Part shown: positions 16,105 through 24,679 of the stretch, in pieces
How the letters are laid out: each line of letters opens with the position of its first letter
Numbering within the stretch: the first letter of the stretch is position 1
IMG/VR virus record: IMGVR_UViG_3300049491_000565
Span: 1-41,965 of that record
Source of the DNA: a virus
Strand: one strand, 5' to 3'
Length of the DNA stretch: 41,965 bases
Made by a program: the position numbers and the translations under genes
The notes under the pieces: model-generated
The model's database searches: none
What the model was told of the DNA's origin: nothing
What the model saw: only the letters and a program-made list of their open reading frames with translations

Positions 16105-16941
16105 GTGTCTGAGGTTTTATTTAATCGCGCTGCGGAAATTGAATTCACTGCCCCTAATCAAGATAGTCGTATACTTCGCGGTATTAGGATTTCCTTTTCT
16201 GTCGAGAAAACAGAAGAAGACACTCCCAATAGCGCCAAGGTCACCATATATAATTTAAACAACGACACCCGTTCTTACCTTCAACAAAAGGGAGCTGGAG
16301 CTATTCTTTCAGCTGGATATAATTTCAATGCTGATCCTAAAAATGGTTCAGTAAAGGTTCTGTTTAATGGGACGATAAAAAAGCTTCAGAACAAGAAAGA
16401 AAAAACAGGCATACAAACTTCCTTCGAGTTGATTGACGGCATTAGCGCATATACGACTAAAAGAATTGAGAGATCTTATAAGGCGGGCGTAACAGCTGGA
16501 CAGCTCTACAGGGATTTGTCTATTGCTCTTGGGCTTAAGGTTGATTCTGACTCAGCTATAAAGGGACTAGGTACACAGTTTCTTAGAGGCTACGCGATGA
16601 GTGGAATGGTTAAAGATGAGATGACTCGTTTAACAAAAGCTACCGGAATGAAATGGAGTATACAAGACGGCGCTCTACTTGTTTTATTAAAGGATGCTTC
16701 AGACGATAGGGACTCGGTTGTTTTAAAAAACAATACCGGACTTATTGGCATTCCAAATAGAGGTGAAAATGGAGTCTCTGAGTTCACTTCTTTACTAAAT
16801 CCAAAGTTCACTCCGGGACGACGCGTACAGATCGAGTCTGAAAACCTGAATGGTATTTACAGAATAACAAAGCTTCAGCATCAGGGAGACACGCATGGCG
16901 GCCCTTGGTACTCTATCTGTGAGGCGAAGAGGTCAACATGA
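16105..16941 (+). CDS. Baseplate hub protein
   Basis: This 278-residue protein resembles the gpD-like hub family of simple contractile phages: an N-terminal EFTAPNQDSRILRGIRISFSV, a KVTIYNLNNDTR motif, helix AGQLYRDLSIALGL, and a C-terminal GRRVQIESENLNGIYRITKLQHQGD segment. It would form the trimeric hub that receives the spike. The start is GTG directly after the preceding TAG. It overlaps the spike gene by 4 nt. Confidence 0.78.
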   Translation: MSEVLFNRAAEIEFTAPNQDSRILRGIRISFSVEKTEEDTPNSAKVTIYNLNNDTRSYLQQKGAGAILSAGYNFNADPKNGSVKVLFNGTIKKLQNKKEKTGIQTSFELIDGISAYTTKRIERSYKAGVTAGQLYRDLSIALGLKVDSDSAIKGLGTQFLRGYAMSGMVKDEMTRLTKATGMKWSIQDGALLVLLKDASDDRDSVVLKNNTGLIGIPNRGENGVSEFTSLLNPKFTPGRRVQIESENLNGIYRITKLQHQGDTHGGPWYSICEAKRST

Positions 16942-17633
16942 CGGTAGAGGTTTCAAGACTAGTTGATGTCATAAACAACGGAATCGAGAGCAAGCTAATT
17001 GACCTGCATACAGCTATGCCCGCAACAGTGGTTAGCTTCGATGCTTCATCTCAAACCGTAAGCGTTCAGCCAACTTTCAAAAGAGTTTACAATGACGGCA
17101 CTGTACAACTTCTTCCGATTATAAATAACGTACCTGTGGTTTTCCCCTCGGCAGACGGAGGATCGGCTATATTGTCCATGCCTGTAAAGGCAGGAGATCA
17201 CGTTCTATTGGTCTTTGCTCAAAGGGCCTTAGACCAATGGCTTGAGAAAGGATCTCCTCAAGACCCCATAGATCCCCGCAAGTTTAATTTAACCGATGCT
17301 ATTTGCATCCCCGGCATGTTTCCTAAGACCAAGAAGAGCGCGCGCGTAAGCACAAACTCAGTAAGACTTGAGTATCAGGGGGCAAAGATTGAGCTATTCC
17401 CTGACGGAAAAGTGACGGTTGGGGATGGCACAGCTCAATTTGAAATAACATCTAGCGGCAAAATAAAGATAGGGGTTGGCGGTACTGATTTACTTCAGCT
17501 TTTATCGGACACTCTACAGGCCATTTCTGTTTTAACTGTGACGTGCGCTGCTCCAGCGTCTCCTAGTAGCCCTCCAATAAACGTAGCATCTTTCACGGCT
17601 CTGAAGTCGCAAGTCGATTCAATAAAGGGATAG
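16938..17633 (+). CDS. Membrane-puncturing spike protein (Gp138-like)
   Basis: This 231-residue protein has an N-terminal OB-type domain like Gp138: TAMPATVVSFDASSQTVSVQPTF (26-48), then PIINNVPVVFPSADGGSAIL and MPVKAGDHVLLVFAQRALDQWL. A short beta-helix-like segment follows (EYQGAKIELFPDGKVTVGDG). It forms the needle under the hub. No metal-binding apex motif (HxH) was seen, and the C-terminus is Ser/Pro-rich. Confidence 0.85.
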   Translation: MTVEVSRLVDVINNGIESKLIDLHTAMPATVVSFDASSQTVSVQPTFKRVYNDGTVQLLPIINNVPVVFPSADGGSAILSMPVKAGDHVLLVFAQRALDQWLEKGSPQDPIDPRKFNLTDAICIPGMFPKTKKSARVSTNSVRLEYQGAKIELFPDGKVTVGDGTAQFEITSSGKIKIGVGGTDLLQLLSDTLQAISVLTVTCAAPASPSSPPINVASFTALKSQVDSIKG

Positions 17634-17642
17634 GATAAATGT

Positions 17643-17999
17643 ATGAGCGATTTACAGATAGGTAGCGACCAAGATCTTGCTCTAGTAAATGGAGACTTAG
17701 CTCTCTGTACCTTCGAAAATGAAATCCCACAGCTTATTAAACGTCGCCTGAGATTCTTCCAGGGGGAGTGGTTCTTGGATGAATCTTTAGGGGTTCCGTA
17801 CTTCGAGGAAATCCTTGTCAAAAACCCGTCACCTATCGCAGTCGATGGGATATTTAAGAGAACGATTGTCGAAACCCCTGGCGTCATAGACCTATTGAGT
17901 TTTGATATGGACTACGATGGTCCAACGAGAAAATTCACATTAAGCTTTGAAGCTAGAAGCGTTAACGGAACACTAGTGTTCAATGAGGAGATTGTATAA
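17643..17999 (+). CDS. Baseplate wedge protein (gp25/GPW-like)
   Basis: This 118-residue protein follows the spike and precedes baseplate J, as gp25/W does in contractile tails. It shows DLALVNGDLALCTFENEIPQLIKRRL, then FFQGEWFLDESLGVPYFEEILVK, typical of the gp25-like (DUF2634-type) group. It initiates sheath polymerisation. Confidence 0.8.
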   Translation: MSDLQIGSDQDLALVNGDLALCTFENEIPQLIKRRLRFFQGEWFLDESLGVPYFEEILVKNPSPIAVDGIFKRTIVETPGVIDLLSFDMDYDGPTRKFTLSFEARSVNGTLVFNEEIV

Positions 18000-19463
18000 A
18001 TGTCAGGAATCGAAAGCACTGGGTTCGTTAGAAAAACCCTAGCAGAAATTAAAGCAGAGATTGAAGACTCAATCAGATCGAGCCTCGGTAACGCTGTAAA
18101 CCTAGAACCCCCTAGCGTCTTCTCTGTTCTAGTGGGTATTTTCGCTGAGCGTGAAGCTATTCTTTGGGAGCTAGCGGAAAATGCATACAATGCGAGTTAT
18201 CCTGATACGGCGGAGGGGGTTTCTCTTGATAACGCCGTTGCCTATACTGGTATCACCCGACTTGGAGCTACTAAGTCTACTCTCGCTGATCTTCATTTAT
18301 TTGGCACTGCCGGAACCGTAGTTCCAGCGGGGACTCAATTCAGCGTAGACGGAAATACAGCAGCTCAATTTGAGAGCTTAGCTGACGTTACTCTTGTTGC
18401 TGGTGTTGACGAGATTCAAACAGTTACCTTTAGCGCGGTCCCTGTGTCGGGGAGCTTTAGGATTTCTTACAATGGCGAAGAGACTGCTTTAATTCAATTT
18501 AACGCTGTGAACACGGATGTTCAAACTGCATTGAATGACCTCACTGATTTAAGTGCTGTAACTGTTGCTGGAAACTTCACCTCTGGATTCGTTGTTACTT
18601 TTGCCGGAGTGGATGGGAAAATCAATCAACCCATAATGAGTACCAGTGCGAATACTCTGAACGGTGGTATTACAATTACTGTTACTGAAACTACTCCAGG
18701 AGTTCCACAAGGACTTGCTCAATGTGAGTCAGTACTTGAAGGACCCTATCAAGCTTACACTCGCACCCTTACTGTTATCGATACTCCTGTTTCGGGACTC
18801 GATTCTGTTTTGAATTTAACTGATGCTGTAGCGGGGACCGATGTTGAGACTGATCTTGAACTTCGTTTGAGACGAAATGAATCTCTTCAAATTGCAGGGG
18901 CTGCAACGGTGGATGCTATCTACGCGCGCATGCTTAATGTTGATGGCGTAACAGCTGTGAACGTAATTGAGAATAGTTCTGACATAACTGACGGCGACGG
19001 AAGACCTCCTCACTCATTCGAAGTGATTATAACTGGCGGAACTGACGCCGCGATTGCTCAAGAGATATGGGAGGTTAAGCCTGCGGGCGTTGCTACCTAC
19101 GGATCTACTTCGGTGAACATTACTGATACACAGGGATTTGTACACGTCGTAAAATTCTCACGACCTACCGCTGTAGATATATGGGTTGAGTTGGATTTAA
19201 CAGTTGATAGTAACTTCCCAGTAGACGGTGAGAACCAAGTTAAAACTGCTCTGGTGATTAAAGGGTTTGAGACTTTCAGTGTTGGAGATGACGTTATTGT
19301 AATACCGATTCTTATTGGATCATTCTCTTCTATCCCTGGAATCTTAGATGCCGTGATAAGGGTTGGTACTGCGATTAACCCTACACTTGATAACAACATT
19401 CCGATTGCATCTACGCAGATAGCTATCTTCGATGCTGGCAAGGTTGAGGTAACCATTCTCTAA
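18000..19463 (+). CDS. Baseplate J-like protein
   Basis: This 487-residue protein is the main wedge component. The N-terminus has ESTGFVRKTLAEIKAEIEDSIRSSLG and PEP-like spacing before the FAEREAILWELAENAYNASYPDTAEG helices. The C-terminal part has DAVAGTDVETDLELRLRRNESLQIAGAATVDAIYARM, the classical baseplate J pattern. The middle holds a beta-rich insertion (about 95-250). It starts 1 nt after gp25 ends and overlaps the next gene by 1 nt. Confidence 0.9.
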   Translation: MSGIESTGFVRKTLAEIKAEIEDSIRSSLGNAVNLEPPSVFSVLVGIFAEREAILWELAENAYNASYPDTAEGVSLDNAVAYTGITRLGATKSTLADLHLFGTAGTVVPAGTQFSVDGNTAAQFESLADVTLVAGVDEIQTVTFSAVPVSGSFRISYNGEETALIQFNAVNTDVQTALNDLTDLSAVTVAGNFTSGFVVTFAGVDGKINQPIMSTSANTLNGGITITVTETTPGVPQGLAQCESVLEGPYQAYTRTLTVIDTPVSGLDSVLNLTDAVAGTDVETDLELRLRRNESLQIAGAATVDAIYARMLNVDGVTAVNVIENSSDITDGDGRPPHSFEVIITGGTDAAIAQEIWEVKPAGVATYGSTSVNITDTQGFVHVVKFSRPTAVDIWVELDLTVDSNFPVDGENQVKTALVIKGFETFSVGDDVIVIPILIGSFSSIPGILDAVIRVGTAINPTLDNNIPIASTQIAIFDAGKVEVTIL

Positions 19464-22400
19464 TGGCTGACGTAACAGAGATCCTTACGCATGAAGTAGA
19501 CGCACTCGATAGGCTTTTGCAACAAGACAAGGATTCCTTAAAGCTAAGAGGAATAGTTTCCGCATTCATTCAAGAGATACAGGTTTTAGAAACTCTTTTC
19601 ATTGATCTTCGTGACAATAGAAGAATATCAAACGCTACAGGAGCAACGCTTGATAAGATCGGAGCTATCCTTGGGGTGGTTCGCTATATCGGAGAGACCG
19701 ATGAGGCGTACAGGCTTCGTATTCAAACGGGCGTAGTTGAGAACAGATCTAAGGGCACGCCTGAGTCTTTAATAAAATTAGTTCAGCTCATTACTGGAGC
19801 TGACACGGTATCAATGCACGAGGGAGCAATTGCCTCTTTCGAGTTTGATGTTCAAAATCCTGACGTACTTACTCAAGATGAGATAGATGCACTTTACGCA
19901 GCTGTCAGGAGAGCTAAGGCGGCGGGCGTTCGATTCACTGACATCGTAGAATATTTTGGAAGTGATCCATTTACATTCGATGGCGGAGAGTTAGTTTTGC
20001 CCTTAGATACAGCTTGGCAATCGACTTCTATATCTGACAACTCTCAGACGTGGAACCATTTGTGCAGGTCTGAAGAGCTAGGAATATTTGTAGCTTGCGC
20101 TACTGGAGGCACTAATAGAATCGGCGTTTCAGAAGACGGACTCACGTGGGTAGTGTACCCAACCTCAGATGCCACAGCTCAATGGAACGCTATTTGTTGG
20201 TCACCTGAATTAGGATTATTTGTTGTCGTTTCGGCATCAAGTACTACTGATTATTGTGCGACTTCCCCAGATGGCCGTAACTGGACAAGCAGAACCTTAG
20301 CGGGGAAAGCTTGGCGAGACGTTTGCTGGTCTCCTCAATTGAGATTATTTGTTGCGGTCGCTAGTACTGGAACAGGTCGTATAGCCACTTCCCCTGATGG
20401 CATAACTTGGACAATTCGTACCGCTCCAGATGAAGGGTATTTCGGAGTTTGTTGGTCCCCTGAGCTTACGCTTTTCGTAGCGGTAGTTACGACTCCCTCA
20501 ACTGCTGACAAGGCTTTCGTTTATTCTTCAGACGGAATCACTTGGACTAACCCGCTCATTGGAAACGTACCTGCAGGCGCTCCTCAATACAGAAGTGTTG
20601 CATGGTCAAAGGAACTTAGTTTGTTCGTTGCTATGGGGACAAACGCAGGAAGCGATAGCGCTTCTTCTTCCCCCGACGGACAAGTGTGGACGGCTAGAAC
20701 AATGCCAGCCACAACTTGGAACAGGGTTGGTTGGTTCTCAGAGCTTGCTAGCTTTGTAGCTGTAAGCTCAACAGGTTCAGACAGAATTCAGATGAGTTTT
20801 GATGGCATAAACTGGAGCGAGGTTTATAATTCATTCGCCTCAAACAGTTGGCGAGGAATCGCTTATTCGAAAGTACATGGTCGACTGGTGTCTGTAGCAA
20901 GTACCGGAACAAACAAGGGATCGAGGCTTTACCTTAGACAGGTCACAGCTGTTGTAGACGAGATTGGATTGGGCTTTGGTGATTTAATTACTGACGTCTT
21001 CGTATCGCGCACTCCTTCTGTAGATAACCAATGGAGAGATGTGGCGTGGAGTCCTGAGCTTGGATTGTTTGCAGCTGTTGCGATGAGTGGAACACTAACC
21101 CGAGTGATGACAAGTCCCGACGGAATATTTTGGACGACTCGTACAAGTACGGTAAACGAGAACGCGTGGGACGCTATTTGTTGGGCGAACACACTTGGTC
21201 TTTTTGTAGCAACGGCAACTTCATTAACTAACAAAGTCATGACGTCTCCAGATGGTATTACTTGGACCGATCGTGTTATCACGAGTCAAAGCTGGATTGA
21301 TGTTTGCTGGGCAGAAGAACTAGGACTTTTAGTTGCGGTAGCGAATACACAAACTAATAGAGTAGCTACTTCTACTGATGGGATAAACTGGACGAATAGA
21401 ACGCCTCCTTCTGATCAGTCGTTTCGTTGCATAACTTATGCGCCGGAACTTAATCGCTTTGTAGCTCTTGCTTCCGACGCTAAAAACAATATTTATCTTC
21501 AGTCAGCAGACTTCACCAATGCTGCTTGGCAATTAGGTGGGACAGTAAACTATACAAGAACAGCTGACGTTATTGCCGCTCCAGACTCAAGTGTAACGGC
21601 TGACTTATTAGTCCCCACACTTGCTGCAAGTTCTTTTAATACAAGCTGTCCTACTCAAGAGGTAGCTAAGGGAGCTAGTGCCATAGGTTACACGGCTTCA
21701 GTTTACGTAAAAGATAACGGAGCAGGCGGGTGCAGGATTAGACTTTATTTCGACGCTGCTGCAGCCAATGCTCATAACGTAATAGTTGATCTAGTAGCTG
21801 GAACTATTAACAGCACTTTTAGCTCAGGGACTGTATCTGGAGCAACGTCTTCTATTGAGGCTTTAGCGAATGGCTGGTTCAGGATTTCTGTTCGAGGAAC
21901 TTCTGACACGTCCATTATTGTTAGGACTCAGATCTTTGCATACGGAACTGGCGGGGCATCTTTTACTGGAGACGGCGTTCGAGGGATTTATCTTTGGGGC
22001 GCTCAACTTGAAAGCACACTTTTCCTTAGTCAGTATATTCCAACGACAACGACTGCTAGCTACAGGCCATCTACTCAGGTTATTTATTCTTCAGACGGAG
22101 TAAACTGGCTTAATCCAGCAGATGGTCTTGTTCCTATCGATGGAACAAATCCAAACTCTTGGTTTGGGGTAGCGTGGTCACCAGAGCTTGGATTATTTTC
22201 AGCAGTAGCTGGATCAGGAACCAATCGTTGTATGACAAGTCCCGATGGGATAACTTGGACGGCCTTTGCTGTATTGAAAACATGGTCTGATATTGTATGG
22301 GCTCCGGGCGCTATGAAGTTTTTCTCTGTTGCATCAAGTGGAACCGACAGAGCATTAAGCTCTGTGGACGGATCAACATGGGTAGCTATGACGGTACCTG

Positions 22401-22546
22401 TTGCAAAGGCATGGAATGCGATCTGTTTTGCTCCTGAGCTTGGATTACTGGTAGCTGTAGCTTTTGATACTGGACTTACTGTTATGACAAATAAAGCGGA
22501 CTCACCTGAGGGTGGAAAGTTTGCAGGACTACTTTTAGAATCTTAA
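19463..22546 (+). CDS. Baseplate wedge/adhesin with two repeat-built beta-propellers
   Basis: This large protein has 1027 residues. Residues 1-135 resemble DUF2612/gpI-type baseplate proteins that bind J. The rest is built of about 14 repeats of some 40-50 residues: W-x-x-I-C-W-S-P-E-L-G-L-F-V-A-V, then T-S-P-D-G-I-T-W-T-x-R-T. They fall into two groups of seven, suggesting two seven-bladed propellers joined by a linker (about 490-520). The fourth repeat of the second group is split by about 190 residues (NIYLQSADFTNAAW to LWGAQLESTLFLSQY) with a carbohydrate-binding-like jelly-roll character. Cell-surface binding is the likely role. No sialidase catalytic residues were identified. Confidence 0.85.
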   Translation: MADVTEILTHEVDALDRLLQQDKDSLKLRGIVSAFIQEIQVLETLFIDLRDNRRISNATGATLDKIGAILGVVRYIGETDEAYRLRIQTGVVENRSKGTPESLIKLVQLITGADTVSMHEGAIASFEFDVQNPDVLTQDEIDALYAAVRRAKAAGVRFTDIVEYFGSDPFTFDGGELVLPLDTAWQSTSISDNSQTWNHLCRSEELGIFVACATGGTNRIGVSEDGLTWVVYPTSDATAQWNAICWSPELGLFVVVSASSTTDYCATSPDGRNWTSRTLAGKAWRDVCWSPQLRLFVAVASTGTGRIATSPDGITWTIRTAPDEGYFGVCWSPELTLFVAVVTTPSTADKAFVYSSDGITWTNPLIGNVPAGAPQYRSVAWSKELSLFVAMGTNAGSDSASSSPDGQVWTARTMPATTWNRVGWFSELASFVAVSSTGSDRIQMSFDGINWSEVYNSFASNSWRGIAYSKVHGRLVSVASTGTNKGSRLYLRQVTAVVDEIGLGFGDLITDVFVSRTPSVDNQWRDVAWSPELGLFAAVAMSGTLTRVMTSPDGIFWTTRTSTVNENAWDAICWANTLGLFVATATSLTNKVMTSPDGITWTDRVITSQSWIDVCWAEELGLLVAVANTQTNRVATSTDGINWTNRTPPSDQSFRCITYAPELNRFVALASDAKNNIYLQSADFTNAAWQLGGTVNYTRTADVIAAPDSSVTADLLVPTLAASSFNTSCPTQEVAKGASAIGYTASVYVKDNGAGGCRIRLYFDAAAANAHNVIVDLVAGTINSTFSSGTVSGATSSIEALANGWFRISVRGTSDTSIIVRTQIFAYGTGGASFTGDGVRGIYLWGAQLESTLFLSQYIPTTTTASYRPSTQVIYSSDGVNWLNPADGLVPIDGTNPNSWFGVAWSPELGLFSAVAGSGTNRCMTSPDGITWTAFAVLKTWSDIVWAPGAMKFFSVASSGTDRALSSVDGSTWVAMTVPVAKAWNAICFAPELGLLVAVAFDTGLTVMTNKADSPEGGKFAGLLLES

Positions 22547-22564
22547 TATGAGGGTGATAAATAT

Positions 22565-23197
22565 ATGACAACCAAACCAACGCTACAGCCGAAGTGGACC
22601 TTCACAAACCCAAGCCAATCAACCGTGAGTGTTGAGCCAGACGCATCGAAAAAGATTACTGGATGGGTTCCTGGCGAAAAGCCGCCCGCTCAACAGATGA
22701 ACTGGTTGTTTCAAAACTTAAGTGATTGGGTAGCGCACTTAAACAACGTCGGTATTTTAGAGTGGGACGCAGCTACGACTTATCAGTTAGGGAGTTTTGT
22801 AAGTGATTTAGCTGGTAATTTTTATGTAAGTATTTCTGCATCTAACTTAAACTTTGTTGTTACGAATACAGCGAAGTGGAGGAAAATTACATCTGGTAAA
22901 AACGTCGTAATTGTAGATCCCTCATCGACACCAACAATTACGCTTACACAGGCCGATAGCGGTAAAACTTATATTATAAGATCTTCGCTTGGAGCGGTTT
23001 TGTTTAACCTACCTACAGCTGTTTTAAACTTTTCTTTTTCTGTAAAAGATGGAGACGGACAGTTTTCTACAAATGCATGCACACTAGACCCCCCTGGGGC
23101 TGTACAAGTCGAAGGCTTGGCTGCCAACTATTTGCTTGAAGCTGATTTTGGTGACTGGAGCTTCTTCTGTGACGGAACTAATTATTTTAAAGGATAA
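22565..23197 (+). CDS. Tail fibre-type protein
   Basis: This 210-residue protein begins with a baseplate-attachment-like N-terminus (KKITGWVPGEKPPAQQMNWL, residues 29-48), common in short phage fibres. A beta-rich stretch follows (TSGKNVVIVDPSSTPTITLT). The GTGATAA-type ribosome binding site is modest (GAGGGTGA). It sits between two propeller proteins and may be the fibre stem or adaptor. Confidence 0.7.
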   Translation: MTTKPTLQPKWTFTNPSQSTVSVEPDASKKITGWVPGEKPPAQQMNWLFQNLSDWVAHLNNVGILEWDAATTYQLGSFVSDLAGNFYVSISASNLNFVVTNTAKWRKITSGKNVVIVDPSSTPTITLTQADSGKTYIIRSSLGAVLFNLPTAVLNFSFSVKDGDGQFSTNACTLDPPGAVQVEGLAANYLLEADFGDWSFFCDGTNYFKG

Positions 23198-23200
23198 ATC

Positions 23201-24679
23201 ATGGGAAATAATGTTGTAAGAAAAATCTTAACTGGAAACTCTACGATGACGGTCCCCGCTGGCGTTAAAAGAATAGATGTTTTTTCTATCAGAAAAAACA
23301 ATTCATTTATGTATAGCGGAGATACGCAGAACACTATTCTATCTAGAAAAACAACTGGTGAAGTATGGGGATGGGGGGTTGGGAACTTGGGCCAGCTTGG
23401 GAATAACGCCACATTAACCACATCTTCTCCTGTACAGGTTGCTGGTGGACATCTGTTTGCAGAGGTTGTTTCTGAAACAACATGCTCAACTGGGCGCAGG
23501 TACGACGGAGTTATTATGTCTTGGGGCTCTGGTCCTAACGGTGTTTTAGGAAACAATACAACAACTGGAGTTTCGTCCCCCGTTATTGTGGCAGGCTCAA
23601 ATACTTATAGAGCACTAGTTGGATACGGACAAACTCGGTTAGCGTTAGCAAACAATGGAGCTGCGTATGGATGGGGATTAAATACGTCTGGGCAACTTGG
23701 GATTAATTCTTTAACATCTGTTTCATCTCCAACAATTGTTGCTGGTGGGCATTTGTTTAATAAAATTTATACGAGAATAAATACGTCTGCGGGGATAAAG
23801 GCAGATGGTTCAGCGTATACGTGGGGGACTGGAGCCTCTGGAGAACTGGGAAATAATACTCAGACATCAACTTCGTCTCCCGTGTTAGTAGCGGGAGCAA
23901 AGCAATTTGTAAAATTAGAAAACATACTTGGAACAATGGGCGGACTGACGAAATCGGGTGACATCTATACGTGGGGTGCGGGCAACGTAGGGCAGCTCGG
24001 AAACAATACACTCACAGGGGTTTCTTCGCCAGTTTTAGTCGCTGGAGGCCATAAGTTTACTGATTTTGTAGCGCATAAAAGTGCAATTTCATTTTACGCA
24101 AAAAGAACCGACGGAGTTTGGATGTCGTGGGGACAAGGTACTGGTGGTGTTCTTGGAAATAATTCAACATCTAACTTTTCTTCTCCGGTTGTAGTTGTTG
24201 GGTCACACTTGTTTGTAAAACTAACAAGCGACGAAACTGAGCAATCAGTTTACGCTCTTAAAAATGACGGGACAATTTGGTCTTGGGGAAACAATGGCAA
24301 CGGAAACCTTGGGAATAATTCCTTGACGAACACGTCTTCACCCGTTCAGGCAGCTGGCCCGCAGTCTTTTATAGACGTGTATGGTGGAAGCTCTAAGTTT
24401 TTTGCAAGAACAGCTGGCGGTGTTATTTTTTCAGCTGGATCGGGTAGCAACGGAGCGTTAGGAAACAACTCAACAACAACCGCTTCCTCTCCCGTTCAAG
24501 TTGCCGGACAAACCTTTGCCGACAACGCGTTGCAAAATGATATAAGTTTTTTACCAAGAACACAGGTTATCGTTACGCCAGGAAATACAGTTTCTTACAC
24601 AACCGGATTGATCGGTAGTTTTGCTGGTCAAATACTCTCTTCAGAATTAGAAGCAATTCTAATTGAGTATGAAAGCTAA
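23201..24679 (+). CDS. RCC1-repeat (beta-propeller) fibre protein
   Basis: This 492-residue protein has eight repeats of about 50 residues, each with W-S/T-W-G-x-G-x-x-G-x-L-G-N-N, then SSPVxVAGGHLF, the signature of RCC1-type repeats. They would make a seven- or eight-bladed propeller. The N- and C-termini (VPAGVKRIDV; TPGNTVSYTTGLIGSFAGQIL) are beta-rich as in fibre tips. The codons are A/T-rich compared with the baseplate genes. A host-receptor role is inferred from its position right after a fibre gene. Confidence 0.85.
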   Translation: MGNNVVRKILTGNSTMTVPAGVKRIDVFSIRKNNSFMYSGDTQNTILSRKTTGEVWGWGVGNLGQLGNNATLTTSSPVQVAGGHLFAEVVSETTCSTGRRYDGVIMSWGSGPNGVLGNNTTTGVSSPVIVAGSNTYRALVGYGQTRLALANNGAAYGWGLNTSGQLGINSLTSVSSPTIVAGGHLFNKIYTRINTSAGIKADGSAYTWGTGASGELGNNTQTSTSSPVLVAGAKQFVKLENILGTMGGLTKSGDIYTWGAGNVGQLGNNTLTGVSSPVLVAGGHKFTDFVAHKSAISFYAKRTDGVWMSWGQGTGGVLGNNSTSNFSSPVVVVGSHLFVKLTSDETEQSVYALKNDGTIWSWGNNGNGNLGNNSLTNTSSPVQAAGPQSFIDVYGGSSKFFARTAGGVIFSAGSGSNGALGNNSTTTASSPVQVAGQTFADNALQNDISFLPRTQVIVTPGNTVSYTTGLIGSFAGQILSSELEAILIEYES

